Shown: positions 7,481-15,829 of the stretch, in pieces | How the letters are laid out: each line of letters begins with the position of its first letter | Position numbering within the stretch: position 1 is the first letter of the stretch | Origin: Leeuwenhoekiella aequorea | GTDB lineage: Bacteria; Bacteroidota; Bacteroidia; Flavobacteriales; Flavobacteriaceae | Direction: 5' to 3' | DNA length: 64,000 bases | Assembly (NCBI RefSeq): GCF_004104375.1 | Contig: NZ_QOVM01000005.1 | Location: 243,230 to 307,229, forward strand | Translations under genes and position numbers: made by a program | Notes under the pieces: model-generated | Told to the model about the DNA's origin: nothing | What the model saw: the letters and a program-made list of their open reading frames with translations, nothing else | The model's database searches: none

Positions 7481-9117
7481 AAATTGAAGAAAAATATTAT
7501 CCATTTATAGTAGTTCTTACCTGCTTATTGTTGTTCTTTCCTCATCTTGATATTTTGTATGCAAATATAATGGAGGCTCGTAATTTTAATACAGCCCGAG
7601 AGATGCTGCATTTTGATAACTGGATTTTTACCACGATGAATGGAGAAGCTCGTTATGAAAAACCACCATTACCTACTTGGTTAAGTGCTTTTTCCGGTGC
7701 TATTTTTGGTGTAAATAAGCTTTGGGCGTTGCGATTACCTTCAGCTATTGTAACCACATTGTTAGTTTATTTCAGTTATTTATTTTCAATTAAAAGATTA
7801 CAATTACCTGCTAAGCAAGCGCTATATGGAGCTCTACTCGTTGCGACTTCTTTTTATGTAATTTTTGCAGGGCGCAATGGTACCTGGGATATTTTTGCCC
7901 ACGCTTTTATGCTGTTAGGGATTTACTTCTTATTTCAGTTTTTTTCTACTGATATTAAAAAATATACCAGCGCAATACTTGCAGGCTTATTTATTGGTCT
8001 TTCTTTTATGAGTAAAGGGCCGGTAAGTCACTTTGCGTTGTTGCTACCCTTTTTAATTTCTTACTTATTTATTTTCAGAATAAGATCTTCTAGCGGGAGA
8101 GCATTTCCGTTTATGATTCTTATCATTATCGCCTTAGCTCTTAGTTCGTGGTGGGCACTTGCTTTATACTTTGGTGATACAGATACTGCAGCCAGCATTG
8201 CTAATAAAGAAGCTACCGCCTGGGCAAATCACAATACCCGACCATTTTACTATTACTGGAGTTTTTTTACTCAAAGTGGGATCTGGACAATTCCTGCATT
8301 TATAGGACTTTTATATCCCTATTTAAAAACAAGAGTTTTAAATCTAAAAGCCTATCAGTTCACTTTATTATGGACGCTTTCTGCAGTAGTTTTACTTTCA
8401 ATCATACCAGAGAAAAAATCGAGATATCTCTTGCCAGTACTTATTCCGTTGGCACTAAATACAAGTTTTTATATTGATTATTTAGTACGCAAGTTTTCAG
8501 AACTTAAAGATAAACGGGAGGTATTGCCTGTGTATTTTAATTTTTCAATTATAGCATTAGCAGCTGCATTAGCTTGTCCCTTTTTAATCTACTTATTTGT
8601 AGATGATTTTACAGGCATTTTATGGGTTTACTATTCTCTATTCCAAGTGGGTTGTCTTTTTGTCGCAATTTTTATTATAAAAAATCTCAAAAGAAAGAAT
8701 ATCGAAAATGCATTTTACACTGTGATATTTTTCACGTGTTTGATAATCACTTGCGGATTTCCTTTTATAAAAGTTACATATACAAATACAAATTATAAGG
8801 AATTAGCACCTAAAATTGTAGAGTTAGAACGTCTTAATAAGCCGGTTTTTCTCTATGAAAACAGCTCGCCAGAATTGATTTGGGATCTAGGTAAACGTCT
8901 ACCTGTTTTAATGAGCCGTGAGGGCATTAATTATCCTAAAGAGACCTCTTTCTATGTAATTGTTGAACGTGAACAAGAGGAGCTTGCTAAAGAAAAAATG
9001 GTGGGGTATGACTTTATTCTGCAAGATTGCTATGATGGTAATATTACTTCAAAAAAAGATCGGAATTATAAAATACGACGCGTAGGTTGTCTTTATCTTG
9101 TAAATGCTACAGATTAA
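7477..9117 (+). CDS. ArnT/PMT-like GT-C glycosyltransferase
   Basis: Multispanning inner-membrane transferase of the ArnT/PMT_2 superfamily that moves a sugar from a polyprenyl-phosphate donor to an acceptor (lipid A, glycan or protein) on the periplasmic side. Seen: 546 residues, about 11-12 hydrophobic helices, a first periplasmic loop with MEARNFNTAREM in place of the usual DExRYAExAREM, and the RYEKPPLPTWL motif typical of ArnT relatives. The soluble C-terminal part (about 440-546) has three cysteines. It is the third gene of the operon with a GT2 lipid-sugar synthase and a LAB_N protein. Its 3' end overlaps the convergent mannosyltransferase gene by 11 bases. The acceptor is not deducible. 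Confidence 0.8.
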   Translation: MKIEEKYYPFIVVLTCLLLFFPHLDILYANIMEARNFNTAREMLHFDNWIFTTMNGEARYEKPPLPTWLSAFSGAIFGVNKLWALRLPSAIVTTLLVYFSYLFSIKRLQLPAKQALYGALLVATSFYVIFAGRNGTWDIFAHAFMLLGIYFLFQFFSTDIKKYTSAILAGLFIGLSFMSKGPVSHFALLLPFLISYLFIFRIRSSSGRAFPFMILIIIALALSSWWALALYFGDTDTAASIANKEATAWANHNTRPFYYYWSFFTQSGIWTIPAFIGLLYPYLKTRVLNLKAYQFTLLWTLSAVVLLSIIPEKKSRYLLPVLIPLALNTSFYIDYLVRKFSELKDKREVLPVYFNFSIIALAAALACPFLIYLFVDDFTGILWVYYSLFQVGCLFVAIFIIKNLKRKNIENAFYTVIFFTCLIITCGFPFIKVTYTNTNYKELAPKIVELERLNKPVFLYENSSPELIWDLGKRLPVLMSREGINYPKETSFYVIVEREQEELAKEKMVGYDFILQDCYDGNITSKKDRNYKIRRVGCLYLVNATD

Positions 9118-10510
9118 CTTGTTTGCTTTTTTTGATGGTGAGTTCGTAAATGAAATAACCTATTAACACCACATATTCTATTGCTACCAGCCATAGGTTT
9201 TCATTCACAGAATCAATCTTATAAGCCGAATAACTGAGCATCACAACAGCACTCCAGACTATAGCATATTGATATTTCGTAAAAACTGACAATAACAATG
9301 GTGTAGCAATATACCACGGATGAATTGTTGTCGAAAGCAGAAAATAGATACTTATACCAAATAGAAGAACTGGAAATAAGCGTAAAGTCGAGTTATTTTT
9401 TCTCAAGAAAGTTAGAAGAAGAAGAAATGCAATAACATACTTGGGGAGCTCTTGACCTGCTGTGGCAATTATATTAAATCCTTTGGTCTGAAAGCCTATG
9501 TATCTTATGATATAATAAATGCTGGCGTTGAATTCAAATTTCTCAAACCAAAGCGCGATAGTACTTGAGAAATGATTTATTAACTCGGGTGTACTAAAGG
9601 GGATGAACGTTAATACGAATGTTGTCAATACAATTATATAAAATATAAACAGTCTTAGAAAGGAAGCTTTCGGTTTACGTATTAAATGACTTAGGCGAGA
9701 GTCTATTTTAGTTGAGCTTGGAGTCTTACTTATTAAAATCTGGTAAAACAACGGTAGCAATAATAGAGGAACCAATTTCACAGAAATAGAGAGACCTATA
9801 AAAATTGATGACCAGAGATATCTTTCACGATGTAACAGATAAAGTGCGACTAGAAAGAAAAAAAGCATCACACCTTCAAAGTGTAAATTTCCGGTAAGTT
9901 CAATTAGTATAAATGGATTTAAAAAATACCAGAAAATTTGATGCTTTGGTAGATTCATCAAGACTAGAAGCTTACGTCCTATAAGTAATATCCCCACATC
10001 GGCGGCTATTATAAACAGTCTCAAAACGATAACTCCTCCAAGTATTGATTTACCACTTAACAAGCCTGAAAGCCAGAAAAACAGTTGGTTCACGGGAGGA
10101 TAGTTAGAGTAATGTCTTGCACTTAAATCACCCATCCCTTCTAGCAACTCGTTACTTTGGGCTATAGGTAATGATCCTAACGCTACCCAATGATCTGGTG
10201 TATAAAGATAAGGGTTTAATCCTTCAGCTATTAACCGGCCATCCCACAAAAATCTATAGTAGTCTTGCGATAAATTAGGCAATGCGATTATAAATAGTAA
10301 CCTGAGTACTATACCTATTGTAACAAGTGTTTTAAAATTGACTTTTAGTTGTTGAATAAGCTTAAAGCTTAAAAAGAAAAGAGCAGCGTAAAGGAGAATA
10401 AATTTTACAAAGTCGTGACGTTGTAAATTGTATGCAAATTCCCAATACATTAATAAAATACCGAATGTCATTAAAACCGGAATCTTGTAATGTTTAAGAG
10501 TCTGAAGCAT
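9107..10510 (-). CDS. Multispanning GT-C glycosyltransferase (mannosyltransferase-like)
   Basis: A 467-residue protein with about 11-12 membrane helices and a first-loop motif DYYRFLWDGRL, where an aspartate near the end of helix 1 is characteristic of GT-C enzymes using polyprenyl-phosphate sugars (GT87/PIG-M-like group). Probably adds a hexose in the periplasm from a lipid-linked donor. It is the last gene of a minus-strand cluster (13214 to 9107) with a DPM1-like GT2, which could supply that donor, and a processive-type GT2. A 69-base spacer separates it from the upstream GT2, so it may have its own promoter. Its 3' end overlaps the convergent ArnT-like gene. The sugar and acceptor are unknown. 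Confidence 0.7.
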   Translation of the reverse strand: MLQTLKHYKIPVLMTFGILLMYWEFAYNLQRHDFVKFILLYAALFFLSFKLIQQLKVNFKTLVTIGIVLRLLFIIALPNLSQDYYRFLWDGRLIAEGLNPYLYTPDHWVALGSLPIAQSNELLEGMGDLSARHYSNYPPVNQLFFWLSGLLSGKSILGGVIVLRLFIIAADVGILLIGRKLLVLMNLPKHQIFWYFLNPFILIELTGNLHFEGVMLFFFLVALYLLHRERYLWSSIFIGLSISVKLVPLLLLPLFYQILISKTPSSTKIDSRLSHLIRKPKASFLRLFIFYIIVLTTFVLTFIPFSTPELINHFSSTIALWFEKFEFNASIYYIIRYIGFQTKGFNIIATAGQELPKYVIAFLLLLTFLRKNNSTLRLFPVLLFGISIYFLLSTTIHPWYIATPLLLSVFTKYQYAIVWSAVVMLSYSAYKIDSVNENLWLVAIEYVVLIGYFIYELTIKKSKQVNL

Positions 10511-10579
10511 ATCGGTTTTTAGTGATCAGTACATTTGGTTTTCAATGTCAACGGTATAGAGAACGAAGAACTACATTGT

Positions 10580-12052
10580 TTAAATTCTTGAAAAAATAGA
10601 TTTAAAAGCTACGAATCCAAATCCAAAAAACAACATAATGTGAAATGTTATAAGTCCAAAATCTCTCATATAGAACGCGCTTACAATTGCAAAGCCAAAA
10701 TATAAGAATAGTAAACTTTCGAGAATTGTATTTAAGGATATAGTTTTCTTTAGATAAATATTAGACTTCCAACTGTCGCTTAGCTTGTTGACATTAAATT
10801 TTGGAGTGCGTATAAATTCTGATTTTTTACCAAAATGGCCTTCTAAAACTGCAAGTGAATTATGTACGCTAAAGCCCATTGCAATTGAGAAAAATGCGAT
10901 AAACATACCTACATAAGAGATAAAGTTTTTGAATCCGCTGCCGTGAATTTTTTTGTAGGTTACCCAGTAGCAGATAAAGAATATTACAGTGCTTATAGCA
11001 AAAAAAGCGGTCACTTTAAAAATAAAATCAAACTCAGGATTTGTATTTTTTATATACAATACGGGCACACTCAAAATAGCAATGAGTAATACGAGCAAGA
11101 ACATGCTACTATTAAGTAAATGAAAAAAACTATGAAATTTGGTTTTGAATGAAACGGTAGGATCTTTAAGTAATCTACCATAAAGCTTTTGGAAATTTTC
11201 GGCTGCACCTTTGTTCCATCTGAATTGTTGAGAGCGGGCTGCACTTATAGCGATAGGTAATTCTGCGGGTGTCTCAACTTCCTCTAGATATTTAAAATCC
11301 CATTTGTTAAGTTGGGCACGATAGCTAAGATCAAGATCTTCAGTCAACGTGTCTCCCTGCCAGTTTCCGGCATCTAAAATGCACGTTTTACGCCAAATCC
11401 CTGCCGTACCATTAAAATTTATAAAATGATGGCCAAAGTTGCGCCCCACTTGTTCCAGAACAAAATGAAAATCTAGTGCGAATGCCTGAATTTTAGTTAG
11501 AATAGAATAATCTCTGTTTAGATGTGCCCAGCGTGTTTGTACTACACCCACTTTAGGATCTTTGAAATACGGAACAGTTTTTTTTAACCAATCTGATTTC
11601 GGAACAAAGTCAGAATCAAAAATTGCAATATAATCTCCTTTAGCAATCGCCAGTCCTTCTTTTAACGCACCGGCTTTAAATCCTACTCGATTTGTACGCG
11701 TGATGTGTTTTATAGGTAAGCCCTCTAGTCTTAAATTATTTATCAGTTTTCGGGTTTCGGTAAGGCTTTCATCTGTAGAATCATCTAATACTTGAATCTC
11801 CATTTTATTTGTAGGATAATCCATTTTAGATATATTATCAAGAAGACGTTTTACTACATATAACTCATTGTATAGAGGCAGCTGTATAGTGACAAACGGA
11901 ATTTCATCTGGATTGTCTAAGTCATAAACCGGGGCGTTATCTATCTTTTTCTTCGCTTTTAAATAATTAAAAAGCAGATTTAATTGAGCTAAACTGTAGA
12001 GGAAAATTACAGTAAGGGATAAAGTATAAAGAACTATTATTATTGTCTGCAT
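10580..12052 (-). CDS. Processive-type GT2 glycosyltransferase (cellulose-synthase-like)
   Basis: Membrane glycosyltransferase of 490 residues: N-terminal membrane helix (about 1-28), GT-A domain (about 50-300), then four or five C-terminal helices. Catalytic motifs are complete: PLYNE, FDSDFVP (metal-binding DxD), TEDLDLS (catalytic TED) and QQFRWNKG (Q/RxxRW, the acceptor-binding motif of processive enzymes and ceramide glucosyltransferases). No PilZ domain. It may make a beta-linked glycan or a glycolipid; the sequence alone does not decide. Its ATG overlaps the stop of the DPM1-like GT2 gene by one base (TAATG), so the two are coupled. Confidence 0.8.
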   Translation of the reverse strand: MQTIIIVLYTLSLTVIFLYSLAQLNLLFNYLKAKKKIDNAPVYDLDNPDEIPFVTIQLPLYNELYVVKRLLDNISKMDYPTNKMEIQVLDDSTDESLTETRKLINNLRLEGLPIKHITRTNRVGFKAGALKEGLAIAKGDYIAIFDSDFVPKSDWLKKTVPYFKDPKVGVVQTRWAHLNRDYSILTKIQAFALDFHFVLEQVGRNFGHHFINFNGTAGIWRKTCILDAGNWQGDTLTEDLDLSYRAQLNKWDFKYLEEVETPAELPIAISAARSQQFRWNKGAAENFQKLYGRLLKDPTVSFKTKFHSFFHLLNSSMFLLVLLIAILSVPVLYIKNTNPEFDFIFKVTAFFAISTVIFFICYWVTYKKIHGSGFKNFISYVGMFIAFFSIAMGFSVHNSLAVLEGHFGKKSEFIRTPKFNVNKLSDSWKSNIYLKKTISLNTILESLLFLYFGFAIVSAFYMRDFGLITFHIMLFFGFGFVAFKSIFSRI

Positions 12053-12744
12053 TATTTAAAACTGTACTTAAAAATCCAACCGAGAATTTTAATTCCGGCA
12101 AATATAGCACCTTTGACTGTGCCTGAAACCTTAGAAACACCTATACGATTACGGTACTTCATAGGTACTTCTGTATAAGTGAGTTTATGTCGTAGTGCCT
12201 TTAATTGCATTTCAACCGTCCAACCATAGGTTTTATCCTGCATATTAAGGGATAGCAATTTATCATATTTAATAGCCCTAAAGGGACCAAGATCTGTAAA
12301 TCTTGAGTTGAAAATTAAACGCATTAATGTTGTAGCTAATTTATTACCGAACCGTTGCGGAAAAGTCATACTTCCCGGTTGTCTCAGTGATTTCACTCGT
12401 GCACCTACAACAAAATCAATATCATCTTCAAGTATGGGCTTTATGAGTTGTGTTAACTGCTTAGGATAGTCACTATAATCTCCATCAAGAAAAACAACAA
12501 TATCTGGCTTATCTTCTAATCCTGCAATGTACTGCAACCCTTTTAAGCAAGCATAACCATATCCTGGTGAAGTTTCGGTAAGTGATGTGGCACCTGCTTC
12601 AACAGATTTTGCTGCAGTAGCGTCTGTAGAGTTATTACTTACTACTATTATCTCATCTACAAAATGAGGAATATCTCTAACAACTAGTCCTATTGATTGC
12701 TCCTCATTATATGCAGGAATTATTACTTTAATAATTTGCTGCAT
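12052..12744 (-). CDS. GT2 glycosyltransferase, polyprenyl-phosphate sugar synthase type
   Basis: A 230-residue DPM1/GtrB-like single GT-A domain. Seen: VIIPAYNEEQSIG at the start, a Ser/Thr-rich VVSNNSTDAT where DGSxD is usual, and the metal site in FLDGDYSDYP. It lacks the membrane anchor found in GtrB proteins. Probably glycosylates undecaprenyl phosphate or a related lipid for the GT-C enzyme two genes downstream. It overlaps by one base both the upstream MORN-like gene and the downstream processive GT2, so the three are one transcript. It is the second DPM1-like enzyme within 6 kb. Confidence 0.8.
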   Translation of the reverse strand: MQQIIKVIIPAYNEEQSIGLVVRDIPHFVDEIIVVSNNSTDATAAKSVEAGATSLTETSPGYGYACLKGLQYIAGLEDKPDIVVFLDGDYSDYPKQLTQLIKPILEDDIDFVVGARVKSLRQPGSMTFPQRFGNKLATTLMRLIFNSRFTDLGPFRAIKYDKLLSLNMQDKTYGWTVEMQLKALRHKLTYTEVPMKYRNRIGVSKVSGTVKGAIFAGIKILGWIFKYSFK

Positions 12745-13214
12745 TAGAATTGAGCGTTAGGGTTATCTTTTTTGAAATTAGCAATACTCGTCCAGGCACC
12801 GGTAAGAATGTTATCCTTGTAATGTTGTGCTTTAAATAAGTTTCCGTTTTTATATAACAAGCTGTAGCCTTGCCTAACATCATTAACAAATTGTACTTTT
12901 TCTACCACATTTTTTTCTCTTAGGAGTACCCACCAGTTTACTCGCTTACCATTCTGGTAATGACCTTGACTAATTACAGCGTTACTTTGATTATAGAAAA
13001 ACCAATAACCATTCTTTTTATTAGTCTCATAAGATCCTTTTCCTTTCACATTTCCGTTTTCATAATAATAAAACCAGTAATCAGTTTTTTGATTGTTAAT
13101 AGACCAGCCTTCAGATTTTAAAATACCATTTGCATAATATTCTTTTATATATGTTTTCTGTTCATTACTTCCCGTAACCAGAACAAGCATCAAAATATAG
13201 TTGAAAACAAACAT
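12744..13214 (-). CDS. MORN-like repeat protein with N-terminal hydrophobic segment
   Basis: A 156-residue protein with an N-terminal hydrophobic segment (signal peptide or anchor, about 1-17) followed by at least four MORN_2-type repeats. Each repeat has the pattern Y-x2-G-x-(L/V/I)-x3-G-x-(Y/W)-x5-K-x-(Y/N)-W, as in YYENGNVKGKGSYETNKKNG. Such repeats are also annotated as YwqK-like, with no established function; protein or membrane contacts are likely. Start: ATG 13214 is preferred to the TTG at 13241 because a perfect -7 element lies between them (13220-13227). First gene of the minus-strand glycosyltransferase cluster. Confidence 0.65.
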   Translation of the reverse strand: MFVFNYILMLVLVTGSNEQKTYIKEYYANGILKSEGWSINNQKTDYWFYYYENGNVKGKGSYETNKKNGYWFFYNQSNAVISQGHYQNGKRVNWWVLLREKNVVEKVQFVNDVRQGYSLLYKNGNLFKAQHYKDNILTGAWTSIANFKKDNPNAQF

Positions 13215-13219
13215 GAGAT

Positions 13220-13227
13220 CAAATTTA
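13220..13227 (-). promoter_or_regulatory. -7 element of the MORN/glycosyltransferase operon
   Basis: Reads TAAATTTG on the minus strand, a perfect TAnnTTTG. Only five bases separate it from the ATG at 13214, so the transcript would be leaderless or nearly so. No -33 TTG lies at standard spacing. Confidence 0.5.
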
Positions 13228-13361
13228 AGTAATACGTGCAATTCTTTAAGCCCGTACTCAAGTATACGAGAAAAACCGACTCAGGGTTTTTAACAGAATA
13301 TTGTGAAAACCAGCTTCAAATCTTCTGCGTATCTCTTGTTGTTAACTATAAACGATAAATT

Positions 13362-14243
13362 ATGAATTTAAACTTACGCTTAATTACAGGTTTGCTTTTA
13401 ATGCTACCTGTTTTAATGATAGCTCAGAGCCCGGTTAGTGGTTTTATGAAAGCTAAAGGAGAAGGAAGCTTTACGCTATCTTTTTCTTCTGAAGAATATG
13501 ATGAAGTATTCTTAGTACCACAAAAAGTAAATGGGGTTCCTGTATTTAATGAAGTGCAAACCACAAGCTATTCACTTTATGGAGAATATGGTTTAACCGA
13601 TGACCTGGATATCGTGGTAAACTTACCTTATATAAAGGCAGAAGGTGAAGCAACTGCTGAGACACTTGCTAATAATGGACTTACCAATGAAGTTAAGGGC
13701 TTTCAGGATTTAAGTGTATATGGAAAGTACCGAATTACAAATGTGAAAACTCCTAAAGGTTCTATTGATTTAATTGCAGCAGCAGGAGTAGAGCTGCCGG
13801 TTGGTGATTATAGTGAAGATCCGGGATTTCAATCTATTATTGCTATTGGTAACAGATCTACAGATATAACAGGGCTAGCAATAGCATCTTATAAAAATGA
13901 CTCTGGCTTTTTTGCCACAGGTCAAATGGGATATAGTTTACGCAGTAATGATGTGCCTAATGCTTTGCTAAGCGAATTCAAATTAGGGTACGCTGCAGAT
14001 ATGTTTTACTTAGATGCATATGTGGCTAATCAATTATCAGATAAAGATGGGGTAGATATTTTTGGTGAAGGTTTTACAGGATTTTTTCCGGCAACCCGAG
14101 TTAATTATACGCGTCTAGGTTTTACTGCTTATGTGCCACTTTATAGAGGTATAGGTGTATCTGGCGGATATAGTACTTACGTAAATGGTCGTAACCTTGG
14201 AGATTCTGACGGGTATAACTGGGGACTTACTTACTCATTTTAA
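13362..14243 (+). CDS. Outer-membrane beta-barrel protein, phenol-pathway (MetA_deg)/transporter-like
   Basis: A 293-residue secreted protein with a signal peptide (MNLNLRLITGLLLMLPVLMIAQ) and a mature part of alternating polar/hydrophobic strands with many Gly, Tyr and aromatic ends, closing with a C-terminal Phe (GLTYSF), the usual beta-barrel assembly signature. The strand pattern YSLYGEYGLTDDLDIVVNLP is typical of the transporter/phenol MetA pathway barrel group. Substrate unknown. It is followed after 26 bases by the fasciclin lipoprotein and probably shares its transcript. Confidence 0.65.
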   Translation: MNLNLRLITGLLLMLPVLMIAQSPVSGFMKAKGEGSFTLSFSSEEYDEVFLVPQKVNGVPVFNEVQTTSYSLYGEYGLTDDLDIVVNLPYIKAEGEATAETLANNGLTNEVKGFQDLSVYGKYRITNVKTPKGSIDLIAAAGVELPVGDYSEDPGFQSIIAIGNRSTDITGLAIASYKNDSGFFATGQMGYSLRSNDVPNALLSEFKLGYAADMFYLDAYVANQLSDKDGVDIFGEGFTGFFPATRVNYTRLGFTAYVPLYRGIGVSGGYSTYVNGRNLGDSDGYNWGLTYSF

Positions 14244-14269
14244 TCACTAAATTTTTACACTAAAATATT

Positions 14270-15268
14270 ATGAAAAACTTATATAAATATACTGGTATTG
14301 CTATTGCGCTTCTAAGTGTGGTACTTACTTCTTCTTGTGAGAGTGAATCTGCCTACGAAGACCAACTAACGTCTATTGCAGGTGTAGCAGTTGCAAATCC
14401 CGCTTTTAGTACCTTAGAATCTGCTGCAATTAATGCCAATTTAGTAGGTGTTTTAAGTAATGCCAATCCTAATGATCCTTCGGGAGATTATACTGTTTTT
14501 GCTCCTACAAATGATGCTTTTGCGCGTTTAGGACTTGAAGAAGCTACATTAGGAGTATTAACAACTCCTTTTTTAACCAATGCACTGTTATATCACGTAT
14601 CTAACGGAAACTTAGTATCTGGGGGTTTTGAAGCAGGAGGATCATCAAATTCTGCTTTAGGTATATCCCGCAGATTTGTGATGCGCGGTTCTGATGTATA
14701 TATAAACGGATCAAAAATACTTGCAACAGATGTACGTGCACAAAATGGTACAGTTCACGTTATTGATAAAGTTATGATTGCAACTGGAGGTAATGTAGTT
14801 GAATCTGCTGTGGCTTTGCAAAGTGCTCAAGTTTTTAAAACACCAGAATTAAGCTATTTAGTTGAAGCCGTATTGTACGCAGAATTAGCTGAAGCTCTAA
14901 GTAATCCAGATGCTAACTTTACTGTTTTTGCTCCTAATGATCAAGCGTTCATAAATTTAGGTGCTGCTTTAGGATTAACATTCACACAACCATCAGATGT
15001 TAGACAACTCGATAAGGCTCTTGTTACTGAAGTTTTATTAAATCACGTATTTGCTGATGTTTCTGCAGATAAGTTTACTTCAGAATTAAGTGCTGGTTCT
15101 TATGATGCGTTGGGTTCTGACTCAATTACTCTAGGAGCTTTTAATAACGGAACACTTACAGTAAGTGGTTCTGGTAATGCAACTCCTGCAAATATGGTTA
15201 TTCCAGATGTACAAACTACTAATGGTATTGTACATGTGATCGATCAGGTTTTATTGCCTGTTCTATAA
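14270..15268 (+). CDS. Lipoprotein with two fasciclin (FAS1) domains
   Basis: A 332-residue lipoprotein: signal peptide with lipobox LTSSC (Cys about residue 23), then FAS1 domain 1 (about 35-172) and domain 2 (about 180-332). Each domain shows the FAS1 H1 box (VFAPTNDAFARL; VFAPNDQAFINL) and the H2 box (TVHVIDKVM; IVHVIDQVLLP). FAS1 domains mediate adhesion to surfaces, proteins or polysaccharides. No sorting motif is visible beyond lipidation; Ser/Glu after the Cys (CESES) could direct surface export, which is an inference. Cotranscription with the upstream barrel gene is likely, and a terminator follows. Confidence 0.88.
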   Translation: MKNLYKYTGIAIALLSVVLTSSCESESAYEDQLTSIAGVAVANPAFSTLESAAINANLVGVLSNANPNDPSGDYTVFAPTNDAFARLGLEEATLGVLTTPFLTNALLYHVSNGNLVSGGFEAGGSSNSALGISRRFVMRGSDVYINGSKILATDVRAQNGTVHVIDKVMIATGGNVVESAVALQSAQVFKTPELSYLVEAVLYAELAEALSNPDANFTVFAPNDQAFINLGAALGLTFTQPSDVRQLDKALVTEVLLNHVFADVSADKFTSELSAGSYDALGSDSITLGAFNNGTLTVSGSGNATPANMVIPDVQTTNGIVHVIDQVLLPVL

Positions 15269-15294
15269 AAATAGATTGTTTGTTAATTTTTAAT

Positions 15295-15328
15295 AAAGGC
15301 GGAAATATCAATTTCGCCTTTTTTTTTC
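15295..15328 (+). terminator. Rho-independent terminator after the fasciclin gene
   Basis: Stem AAAGGCG(G)AAAT / ATTTCGCCTTT with one bulged G and a short loop, followed by a run of T residues, 27 bases after the stop codon. Confidence 0.8.
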
Positions 15329-15529
15329 TGAAATTCTGAAAGTAGTTCATTAAAACTGAAAACCGAACAGAATGCTTTTTCGTAAATAAACTGAAGAGAC
15401 TATTTTATAGAATATAACCAAAAGTTAGCATATATACATACAATAATGTAGCTATAGTTACCTTAAACATAAGGCCATCCTATTAGATGGTTTTAAGAAA
15501 GATAGTTTGTTTTTAGATGATTTGTTAAT

Positions 15530-15560
15530 AAGGCAAGGGTGGAGATCTTTGCCTTTTTTT
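15530..15560 (+). terminator. Terminator-like hairpin with plus-strand T run
   Basis: AAGGCAA / TTGCCTT around a 12-base loop, followed by TTTTT on the plus strand only. No plus-strand gene precedes it after the fasciclin terminator. It also lies just past the 3' end of the minus-strand PLDc_N gene, but the minus-strand T tract is poor. Confidence 0.5.
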
Positions 15561-15570
15561 AATTTCATAA

Positions 15571-15780
15571 TTATAGAATGCGTTGTTTTTTGCCGAGAGC
15601 GAAATAAAGTATTGATCCAAAAACATTGAAGAATATCACAATCAATACCCATACAATTTTGTTATTTCCTCTAAAATCATTCCTCACGATATCTACCAAA
15701 GCGATTATTGGAAGAATTATTCCTAGACCAAAACCAAGTATTAGCATAATCTGCCACGGTCCTACCATTCCTAATAACAT
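15571..15780 (-). CDS. PLDc_N-domain small membrane protein
   Basis: A 69-residue protein with two hydrophobic helices (about 8-30 and 42-63) separated by a short charged loop, matching the PLDc_N domain (the membrane part of cardiolipin synthases) as a free-standing protein. Typical elements are IALVDIVRNDF followed by a second helix ending in FALGKKQR. Function unknown; stand-alone PLDc_N proteins are widespread in Bacteroidota. It is 49 bases beyond the end of the polyferredoxin gene, on the same strand, and could be its distal operon partner. Confidence 0.75.
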   Translation of the reverse strand: MLLGMVGPWQIMLILGFGLGIILPIIALVDIVRNDFRGNNKIVWVLIVIFFNVFGSILYFALGKKQRIL

Positions 15781-15829
15781 ATGAGATTTTTTAGAGTGAA
15801 TTCTAAAAATACAATAAAAACAATTTACT

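Larger units (their letters stand above)
15269..15570. other. Intergenic region with stem-loops, no gene recognised
   Basis: Contains the fasciclin terminator, a bipartite imperfect stem-loop at 15462-15497 (CCATC/GATGG inside CTTAAA/TTTAAG) and a second terminator-like hairpin at 15530-15560. I found no convincing open frame or promoter element. Confidence 0.45.

Noticed and set aside
15458..15652. Minus-strand open frame of 64 codons
   Set aside because: Overlaps the PLDc_N gene in another frame and runs through the terminator-like hairpin; composition is not protein-like.
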